DNA of 64,000 bases from JALYLC01 sp035696365 (GTDB taxonomy: Bacteria; Actinomycetota; Thermoleophilia; Gaiellales; JALYLC01). The notes beneath the pieces are model-generated. The model did no database searches and was not told the DNA's origin. It was given only the letters and a program-made list of their open reading frames with translations. Positions within the stretch are counted from its first letter, which is position 1; each line of letters begins with the position of its first letter. This document shows positions 58,075 through 64,000 of this stretch, in pieces. The stretch covers positions 1-64,000 of the forward strand of contig DASRQS010000055.1 of the NCBI GenBank assembly GCA_035696365.1, in the 5' to 3' direction. Made by a program: the position numbers and the translations under genes.

Positions 58075-59445
58075 TCAGCCGACGAGCTCGCCGACAGCCG
58101 CGTCGAAGACCTCGCTGTGCCGGTCGACGTCTGCCGCCGTTGTGGCGGGGCACATGAGCGCCATGTTGTGGAACGGCGTCATGACGATCCCGCGGTTCAG
58201 CGTGTAGAGGTGCAGGTAGTCGTCGAGCTCGCCGTCGATCATCGCCTCGGCCTGGCCGCCGCTGCGCGGGGGATCCGGGTAGAAGTGGTACTCGGCGCGA
58301 GCGCCCAGCTGCACGATGCACCAGGGGACGCCGTGCCGGTCGATGGCCGCCTGCACGCCCTCGCGGTAGCGCGTCGCGAGCTCCGTCATGCCGGCGAACG
58401 CCTGGTCGGTGAGCACCTCGGCCAGTGTCGCGCGCGTCGCCGCGAGCGAGAGCGCGTTGCCGGCCAGCGTGCCGCCGACGCCGCCCCAGTCCAGGTAGTC
58501 GCCCTCGTCGTCGGCCTCGATCCGCTCGAGCACCGCCTGCGAGACGCCGTAGGCCGCGACCGGCACGCCGGCTCCGAGCGACTTTCCGATCGTGAAGAGG
58601 TCGGGCGTCAGGCCCCAGGCCGCGACGCAGCCTCCGGGGCCGGCCGAGATCGTGTGCGTCTCGTCGTAGATCAGCAACGTGCCGGTCTCGCGGCAGGCCT
58701 GCTCGAGGCCCTCGAGGAAGCCCGGCTCCGGCAGCACGATGCCGATGTTGGTGAGTGCCGGCTCGGTCAGCACGCAGGCAACATCGCCGCGCGCGAGCGC
58801 GCGGCGCACGCCCGCGAGGTCGTTGAACTCCACGACGACCGTCGTCTCGCCGGGATCGACCTGTGGCCCGACGTTTCCCGGCTTCGGTGCCGTCTCGCCG
58901 TCCGGGCCGATCACGGCCACCGTCTCGTCGACCGAGCCGTGGTAGCACCAGTTGAAGACGAGCACCTTGGGCCGGCGCTGGATCTGGCGCGCGATGCGGA
59001 GCACGAAGCGGTTTGCGTCCGTCGCCGTGAGCGCGAACTGCCAGTAGGGCAGCCCGAAGCGGCGGCGCAGCTCCGCGGCCACCCAGGTCGAGTCCTCGGT
59101 GGGCATCATCGTCGTCACGCCACCCAGCTCGCCGATGCGCCGGGCGATGGCGCGCACGGTGGGCTCGGGCGAGTGCCCGGGCATCGAGCCCGTGTCGCCG
59201 AGCGCGAAGTCGACGTAGGAGCGGCCGTCGACGTCGACGATGCGCGCGCCCTGCGCCTCGGCGTAGAAGAGCGGATAGCCCCCGACCCATTTGGCCATCC
59301 ACGGCATCGGCACGCCGAAGATCTGCACCTCGCGAGCCTCCTCGGCGAGTGCACGGGAGCGCGGCGTGCGCTCGCGGAAGAGCCCGCGCTCGCGCTCGAT
59401 GAGCGCCTGCAGGCGCGCGCGATCGATCGTCCGGCTCCCGCTCAT
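58075..59445 (-). CDS. Class III aminotransferase, glutamate-1-semialdehyde aminomutase-like
   Basis: 456 residues from ATG 59445. GYPLFYAEAQGARIVDVDGRSYVDF, WCYHGSVDETVAVIG, LIYDETHTISAGPGG (Asp 261) and LFTIGKSLGAGVPVAAYG (PLP Lys 288) give the GSAM/omega-transaminase layout. It lacks the strict GSAM motif 'NSGTEA', which here reads LTATDANRF, so it is probably a transaminase acting on another substrate. Only 24 bp separate its start from the divergent 5-aminolevulinate synthase-like gene. Confidence 0.88.
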   Translation of the reverse strand: MSGSRTIDRARLQALIERERGLFRERTPRSRALAEEAREVQIFGVPMPWMAKWVGGYPLFYAEAQGARIVDVDGRSYVDFALGDTGSMPGHSPEPTVRAIARRIGELGGVTTMMPTEDSTWVAAELRRRFGLPYWQFALTATDANRFVLRIARQIQRRPKVLVFNWCYHGSVDETVAVIGPDGETAPKPGNVGPQVDPGETTVVVEFNDLAGVRRALARGDVACVLTEPALTNIGIVLPEPGFLEGLEQACRETGTLLIYDETHTISAGPGGCVAAWGLTPDLFTIGKSLGAGVPVAAYGVSQAVLERIEADDEGDYLDWGGVGGTLAGNALSLAATRATLAEVLTDQAFAGMTELATRYREGVQAAIDRHGVPWCIVQLGARAEYHFYPDPPRSGGQAEAMIDGELDDYLHLYTLNRGIVMTPFHNMALMCPATTAADVDRHSEVFDAAVGELVG

Positions 59446-59469
59446 CGCGGCCGAGGTTATCGTGCTCCC

Positions 59470-60705
59470 ATGGGCACGTCGCCGCCTACCAGCGCCGTGC
59501 GCGGCGGACATCCCGCGCTCGCGGCCGCTCTGGACGCACTCGAGCAGCGCCTCGAGACTCTGCGCGAGGAGGGCCGCTACCGGCACTTCGTGGAGCTCGA
59601 GCGCCCTGCGCCCGGCGCTCCCTACGTGCGCATCGCGGACGGCAGCGGACGGGTGGTCGTGGACTGGTGCTCCAACGACTACCTCGGCATGAGCCTGCAC
59701 CCGGCGGTCGTCGAGGCCGCTTCCCGCGCGCTGGCCGAGCACGGCGTCGGCTCTGGAGGCACCCGCAACATCGCGGGCTCGCACCTGCTCGTGCGCGAGC
59801 TGGAGGACGAGCTGGCCGACCTGCACGCGCAGGAGGCGGCGCTCGTGTTCACGTCGGGCTTCATCGCCAACGAGGCCAGCCTGCGCGCGCTCGGCAGCCT
59901 GCTCGAGGGCTGCGTGATCCTGTCGGACGAGCGCAACCACGCCTCGATGATCGACGGCATTCGCGCCTCGCGCGCACAGCGGCTGATCTTCCGCCACAAC
60001 GACCTCGCTCACCTGCGCGAGCTGCTCGAGGCGCTGCCGCCCGCGCAGCCGCGCATCGTCGCGTTCGAGTCCATCTACTCCATGGACGGCGACATCGCGC
60101 CCCTGGGCGCGATCTGCGCTGTCGCGGCCGAGCACGGCGCGCTCACCTACCTGGACGAGACGCACGCGGCCGGCGCCTACGGCCACGAGGGCGCCGGCGT
60201 GGCACAGGCGCTGGGCGCGGCGGACAAGGTCACGGTCGTGCAGGGCAGCCTGGCAAAGGGCTACGGGACGCTCGGCGGTTTCATCGCGGGGCCGGCGAGC
60301 GTCGTCGACAGCGTGCGCAGCCACGCGAGCGGATTCATCTTCACCACCTCGCTGCCGCCGGCGATCGCCGCCGCGGCGCTCGCGAGCGTGCGCCACCTGC
60401 GCACGTCCGCAGCCGAGCGCGAAGCCCTGGGACGGAGCGTGCGCACGCTGCGCGACGCCTTGGCCCAGGCGGGCGTCGAGGCCATGCCGAGCGACAGCCA
60501 CATCGTCCCGGTGCTCGTCCCCGGCGCCGAGCACTGCCGCGAGGTCGCGCAGCGCCTGCTGGCGGAGCATTCGATCTACGCGCAGCCGATCAACTACCCC
60601 TCCGTGGCACGCGGAGCCGAGCGGCTGCGCATCGCCCCGACGCCCGCCCACGCCCCGGCGCACGCCGAGGCGCTGGCGGGCGCGCTCGCCGCCTTGCTGC
60701 CGTGA
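59470..60705 (+). CDS. 5-aminolevulinate synthase-like alpha-oxoamine synthase
   Basis: 411 residues from ATG 59470. Closest by motif to ALAS: WCSNDYLGMSLHPAVVEAA, GVGSGGTRNIAGSHLLVREL (Thr98, Asn100), DERNHASMIDGIRAS, FESIYSMDGDIAPLGAI, YLDETHAAGAYGHEGAG, PLP Lys 263 in GSLAKGYGTLGGFIAG, FIFTTSLPPAIAAAA and INYPSVARGAERLRIAPTP. BioF and Kbl differ at GGTRNI. Condenses glycine with succinyl-CoA if a true ALAS. It leads an operon with the VOC and dapD genes, overlapping the next gene by four bases. A related acyl-CoA/amino acid condensation is the alternative. Confidence 0.88.
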   Translation: MGTSPPTSAVRGGHPALAAALDALEQRLETLREEGRYRHFVELERPAPGAPYVRIADGSGRVVVDWCSNDYLGMSLHPAVVEAASRALAEHGVGSGGTRNIAGSHLLVRELEDELADLHAQEAALVFTSGFIANEASLRALGSLLEGCVILSDERNHASMIDGIRASRAQRLIFRHNDLAHLRELLEALPPAQPRIVAFESIYSMDGDIAPLGAICAVAAEHGALTYLDETHAAGAYGHEGAGVAQALGAADKVTVVQGSLAKGYGTLGGFIAGPASVVDSVRSHASGFIFTTSLPPAIAAAALASVRHLRTSAAEREALGRSVRTLRDALAQAGVEAMPSDSHIVPVLVPGAEHCREVAQRLLAEHSIYAQPINYPSVARGAERLRIAPTPAHAPAHAEALAGALAALLP

Positions 60706-61190
60706 GAGTCAGCCTCAACCACGTCGCGCTCTCGTCCACTGACCTCCCGCGCTCGACGCGCTTCTACGAAGAGCTCTTCGGCTGCGAGCAGCTGCCCGTG
60801 CCCGACGTCGGCTTCCCGACGGTCTGGCTGAGCCTCGGTGATCGCCAGCTGCACCTCTTCCAGCGCGACACCCCGGTGCCCCAGCTGCACCACTTCGCGG
60901 TGGCCGTGGACGACTTCGCCGAGGCCTGCCGGCGCGCCGAGGCGCTCGGCGCCTTCGAGGATGCGCCCTACGGCCGCGAGGCCTACCGGCTGCCCGACGG
61001 CGCGCTGCAGCTGTTCCTGCGCGACCCCGACGGACACCTGGTCGAGATCGACGGCGCGCCGGGCGCGGGCGAGGCGGAGGGAATCCGCATCGTGCCGCTG
61101 GCGGACCTGCGCCCCCAGTTGGGCGAGCGCTCGCGCGCGACGCTGTTCCAGACCGGCATCCCGTTCAAGAATGGCGCAGGCCCGGCATGA
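60702..61190 (+). CDS. VOC family protein (glyoxalase/dioxygenase superfamily)
   Basis: 162 residues from GTG 60702: RVSLNHVALSSTDLPRSTRFY, EELFGCEQLPVPDVGFPTVWLSLGD, VPQLHHFAVAVDDFAEAC and LFLRDPDGHLVEIDG. His (NHVAL), His (HHFAV) and Glu (VEID) are the normal metal ligands. A Gly-rich tail follows. Overlaps the genes on both sides by four bases, so it belongs to the ALAS-like/dapD operon. Substrate unknown. Confidence 0.88.
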   Translation: MRVSLNHVALSSTDLPRSTRFYEELFGCEQLPVPDVGFPTVWLSLGDRQLHLFQRDTPVPQLHHFAVAVDDFAEACRRAEALGAFEDAPYGREAYRLPDGALQLFLRDPDGHLVEIDGAPGAGEAEGIRIVPLADLRPQLGERSRATLFQTGIPFKNGAGPA

Positions 61191-62212
61191 CGCCCGCCGC
61201 CTACGCCGTCGGCCTCGCGCGGCACGCCTCCGACGGCCGACTGCTCGACGCCTGGTTCCCGCGCACGAACGTCGGCGAGCATCCGGAATCGGGTGCGAAG
61301 ATCCTCGCCGCTGCGGGAATCGAGAGCGGCTCCGCGACGCTCGACACCGAGGCCGCCGAGCGGGTGCTCGAGACGATCCACGGGGTCAGCGCCGAGACCA
61401 TTCGCAGCCTGCTGCCCGCCGTTATCGCGGCGAGCCTCTCCCCGCGCACGCTGCTCGTCAGCGCGATCGCGTCCCTCGACGATGCTCCCGTGGACGCCGG
61501 CGACGTCTACCTGCGCCTCCACCTGCTGTCGGGGCGGCGCATCCGCCCGCACGGCGCCAACCTCGCGGGGATCTTCGGGCTGCTCACGAACGTCGCCTGG
61601 ACCAGTGCCGGACCCGTCGCGGTGGACGAGCTCGAGCCGGCGCGCTTCGCGGCCTGCGCACGCGGCGAGCAGCTGACGGTCCACGGCGTGGACAAGTTCC
61701 CGCGCATGGCCGACTACGTGGTGCCGGCGGGCGTGCGCATCGCCGATGCCGATCGCGTACGGCTCGGCGCACATCTCGCCGAGGGCACGACGGTCATGCA
61801 CGAGGGCTTCGTCAACTACAACGCGGGCACGCTCGGCGCGTCGATGGTCGAGGGGCGCATCTCGGCCGGCGTCGTGATCGGCGACGGCAGCGACGTCGGC
61901 GGCGGCGCGTCGATCATGGGGACGCTCTCGGGCGGCAACGAGATCGTGATCTCGGTCGGGGAGCGCTGTCTGCTCGGCGCCAACTCCGGCCTCGGGATCC
62001 CGCTCGGCGACGACTGCACGCTGGAGTCCGGGCTGTATCTCACGGCGGGCACCAAGGTGCGCCTGCCGGACGGTGCCGTCGTGCGCGCGCGCGAGCTTTC
62101 CGGCATCAGCGGCATGCTCTTCCGCCGCGACTCCCAGTCGGGCGCCGTCGAGGCGCATCCGCGCGCGGGCGCGGGCTGGCACGGCCTCAACGCCGCGCTG
62201 CACGCCAACTAG
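61187..62212 (+). CDS. dapD: Tetrahydrodipicolinate N-succinyltransferase
   Basis: 341 residues. An N-terminal helical and mixed domain is followed by a left-handed beta-helix with hexapeptide rungs (VRLGAHLAEGTTVMHEGFVN, AGTLGASMVEGRISAGVVIG, GSDVGGGASIMGTLSGGNEI, GERCLLGANSGLGIPLGDDC). This is the actinobacterial form of DapD. It adds succinate from succinyl-CoA in the lysine/diaminopimelate pathway. The upstream ALAS-like enzyme uses succinyl-CoA too. Confidence 0.94.
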   Translation: MTPAAYAVGLARHASDGRLLDAWFPRTNVGEHPESGAKILAAAGIESGSATLDTEAAERVLETIHGVSAETIRSLLPAVIAASLSPRTLLVSAIASLDDAPVDAGDVYLRLHLLSGRRIRPHGANLAGIFGLLTNVAWTSAGPVAVDELEPARFAACARGEQLTVHGVDKFPRMADYVVPAGVRIADADRVRLGAHLAEGTTVMHEGFVNYNAGTLGASMVEGRISAGVVIGDGSDVGGGASIMGTLSGGNEIVISVGERCLLGANSGLGIPLGDDCTLESGLYLTAGTKVRLPDGAVVRARELSGISGMLFRRDSQSGAVEAHPRAGAGWHGLNAALHAN

Positions 62213-62925
62213 GGGGCTGTCGCCTCCGCGAGGTCGCACCAGCGCTCGAACAGGCCGCGGGCGTGCTGCTGCATGAGCGGTGAGCTGACGCGGAACTCGG
62301 CCAGCAGGCGATCGCTGCCTCCGGGGCCGAGCACGCGGTCGGCGTACTCGGCATAGGCCGGCACGCCGGCCCACTCCTCGCCCATCGCCTCGGTGACCTC
62401 GACGTGGAACTGCACCGCATAGGCCGCGCGTCCCACGCGGAAGGCCTGATTGGGATACGCGGGGGAGGATGCGAGCAGCACGGCGCCCTCGGGCAGGTCG
62501 AACGTGTCTCCGTGCCACTGCAGCGTGTCGATGCTGGGCGGAAGGGGCCCGAGCACGGGATCCTTCCGGCCGGCCTCGGTGAGCTCCACCGCGAGCACGC
62601 CGACCTCGGGCGCCGGGCCGGCATAGACGCGTGCCCCGAGCGACGCCGCCAGCAGCTGCGCGCCCAGGCACGAGCCCCAGAACGGCCCGCCGGCACGCAC
62701 GTGATTCGCTATCGCGCTCTTCTCGACCACCAGCCAGGGATGCTCGCGCTCGTCGTTCACGCTCATCGGCCCGCCCATCGCGACGATCGCATCCCATTGG
62801 CCCGCGGGCAGCGCCTCGCCGTCGTCGAGCTCGACGCGTACGAGCTCGTGCGCGCGCTCCAGCAGGACGTCCTCGAACACTCCCGGCGGCTCGCAGGCGA
62901 TGTGCTGCAGTACGAGGACGCGCAT
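62209..62925 (-). CDS. Type 1 glutamine amidotransferase
   Basis: 238 residues. VLQHIACEPPGVFEDVL, AMGGPMSVNDEREHPWL, nucleophile Cys in FWGSCLGAQLLAASLGA, and LQWHGDTFDLPEGAVLL; the His-x-Glu part is YAVQFHVEVTEAM. Resembles GMP-synthase-like free-standing amidotransferases that act on gamma-glutamyl compounds. Its start codon overlaps the stop of the PLP decarboxylase gene by one base. Convergent with dapD, overlapping four bases. Confidence 0.9.
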   Translation of the reverse strand: MRVLVLQHIACEPPGVFEDVLLERAHELVRVELDDGEALPAGQWDAIVAMGGPMSVNDEREHPWLVVEKSAIANHVRAGGPFWGSCLGAQLLAASLGARVYAGPAPEVGVLAVELTEAGRKDPVLGPLPPSIDTLQWHGDTFDLPEGAVLLASSPAYPNQAFRVGRAAYAVQFHVEVTEAMGEEWAGVPAYAEYADRVLGPGGSDRLLAEFRVSSPLMQQHARGLFERWCDLAEATAP

Positions 62926-64000
62926 CAGACGCCCGCGGCCGCGCTCGAGCCGAGCCGCGCGGCCTCCCGCTGCAACAGCTCCCAGGCCGCGCGCACGTCG
63001 TCCTCGGTCGTCGCGGCGTTCCCGATCGCGAGACGCAGGACGTGCCTGTCGCGCAGGCGCGTGTGCGAGAGGTAGGCCTCGCCGCTCGCGTTGACGGCCT
63101 CCAGCAGCGCCTCGCTGCGCGCGTCGTCGCCTTCCGGGCGGAAGCACACGACCGAGTACGGCCGCGGCGCGCACAGCTCCCACCCCGGCTCGTCGCGCAC
63201 CCAGCTCTCGAAGAGCTCCGCGAGACGGACGTGCTCGCGGATCAGCGCCTGCAGCCCCTCGCGGCCGTAGCAACGCAGAACGGCCCAGAGCTTGAGCGCG
63301 CGGAAGCGGCGGCCGAGCGAGGGCCCGTATTCGTTGAGGTTCAGGACACCCTCGGCGGATGTGCGGAGGTATTCGGGCGTGAGCGCGAAGGCGGCGCGCA
63401 GGTCGTCCGGGCGCGCCGTGAACAGACACGAGCAGTCGATCGGCGTGAACAGCCACTTGTGCGGGTTCACGACGACGGAGTCGGCTCGCTCGAAGCCCGG
63501 CGTGCGCAGCTCGGGGCAGACGCGGGCCGAGCCGCTGTAGGCCGCGTCGATGTGCAGCCACGCGCCCGCCGCGGCCGCGGCGTCCGCGATCTCGGGCACG
63601 GGATCGACCGAGGTCGTCGAGGTGGTGCCCACGGCTGCGACCACCGCGCAGGCGTCGCTCAGGTGGAGTGCATCGACGCGCAGGCGGAAGGCGTCGTCCA
63701 CCGGGACGTGGCGGAGCTCGAGGCCGAGGATACGGCAGGCGCGGTCGACGGACGAGTGCGCGTGCTCGGAGGCGACCACGACGGGCCGATCGGGCCGCGC
63801 GCTGCGCGCGGCGCACAACGCCGCGAGCGTGGACGTCGACGCGGAATCCTCGATGTGGCCATGCCAGGTCTCCGGCAGGCCGAGCAGCTGGCACATCCAG
63901 GAGAGCGTCAGCTGCTCGAGCTCCGTCACCGCGGGCGACGTCCGCCAGAGCATGCCGTTGGCGTTGAGCGTGGCCGTCAGCAACTCGGCGAGGATGCCGG
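62925..64000 (-). CDS. Group II pyridoxal-dependent decarboxylase (aromatic amino acid type), C-terminal part
   Basis: 358 codons are inside the window; the N-terminus lies beyond position 64000. LNANGMLWRTSPAVTELEQL, VASEHAHSSVDRACRILGLE, AAVGTTSTTSVDPVPEIAD, HIDAAYSGSARVCPELR and the PLP Lys in VVNPHKWLFTPIDCS are the markers. Removes CO2 from an aromatic or related L-amino acid. Together with the one-base-overlapping amidotransferase it may form an amine-producing and -modifying unit. Confidence 0.93.
   Translation of the reverse strand, partial: GILAELLTATLNANGMLWRTSPAVTELEQLTLSWMCQLLGLPETWHGHIEDSASTSTLAALCAARSARPDRPVVVASEHAHSSVDRACRILGLELRHVPVDDAFRLRVDALHLSDACAVVAAVGTTSTTSVDPVPEIADAAAAAGAWLHIDAAYSGSARVCPELRTPGFERADSVVVNPHKWLFTPIDCSCLFTARPDDLRAAFALTPEYLRTSAEGVLNLNEYGPSLGRRFRALKLWAVLRCYGREGLQALIREHVRLAELFESWVRDEPGWELCAPRPYSVVCFRPEGDDARSEALLEAVNASGEAYLSHTRLRDRHVLRLAIGNAATTEDDVRAAWELLQREAARLGSSAAAGV

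Noticed and set aside
58117..60705. Plus-strand 862-codon open frame across the aminotransferase gene and into the ALAS-like gene
   Set aside because: Its first 450 codons are the antisense of the aminotransferase and are rich in Arg, His and Ala; only the part from 59470 is a real gene.
1..64000. CRISPR array, rRNA genes, intact prophage or insertion sequence
   Set aside because: No regularly spaced repeats, no rRNA sequence, and no complete transposase, integrase or phage structural gene were found.

Overview
The window is a 64 kb stretch of very GC-rich DNA from an actinobacterium. GTG starts are common, coding density is high in the right two thirds, and the ribosomal/secretion block has the order ffh-rpsP-khpA-rimM-trmD-rplS-lepB-lepB-rnhB-yraN-comM-dprA. 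Together with a long actinobacterial-type DapD and several small Actinomycetota families (DUF6325-like, DUF1918, DUF892), this suggests an uncultured high-GC actinobacterium, possibly in or near Thermoleophilia. That placement is an inference; no 16S rRNA gene is present.

Left part (1-24.8 kb) is accessory in character. It opens with the N-terminal half of a formylglycine-generating enzyme (minus strand, running off the edge). A Cys-type sulfatase that would need that enzyme lies at 5.2-7.6 kb, with a ZIP transporter before it. From about 7.6 to 24.8 kb there are many small orphan genes, broken genes (DUF72, an anti-sigma factor ATPase, a DUF6325-like fragment), a tRNA-like relic, a tRNA-Cys with two weak pairs, a duplicated DUF6325/small-peptide unit, three paralogues of a 58-71 residue protein, and several small Cys-rich proteins. 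Complete systems sit among them: an ABC exporter divergent from a NarL-type two-component system, a K+ channel, a DUF892 ferritin-like protein, and an acetyltransferase fused to DUF1918. A tRNA-Trp at 24.8 kb and an integrase-arm-like ORF beside it mark the border with the core.

Middle part (24.9-40.9 kb) is core genome: the long minus-strand information-processing and secretion operon, YqgE, a DMT exporter divergent from a LysR regulator, thrS, a BolA-glutaredoxin pair, and a class I amidotransferase.

Right part (41-64 kb) is metabolic. A four-gene unit encodes a coenzyme B12-dependent diol/glycerol dehydratase with its large and medium subunits fused, the small subunit, and both reactivase subunits. 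The catalytic residues are kept, but two substrate-pocket positions differ from the Klebsiella enzyme, and no microcompartment or aldehyde dehydrogenase genes are in view. It is followed by an APC permease, a free-standing lipoyl domain, a VOC protein, a molybdopterin oxidoreductase with a membrane cytochrome b, a BtpA/SgcQ protein with an FGGY kinase, an OmpR-type two-component system, a secreted beta-propeller, NAD synthetase and a secreted glycosidase-like protein. The end holds a GSAM-like aminotransferase divergent from a 5-aminolevulinate synthase-like gene that leads an operon with VOC and dapD genes, then an amidotransferase and a group II PLP decarboxylase cut by the window edge.

The strongest candidates for something new are the fused dehydratase with its altered pocket, the 5-aminolevulinate synthase/GSAM-like pair, the three-copy small-protein family, and an apparent AUC start codon on khpA.
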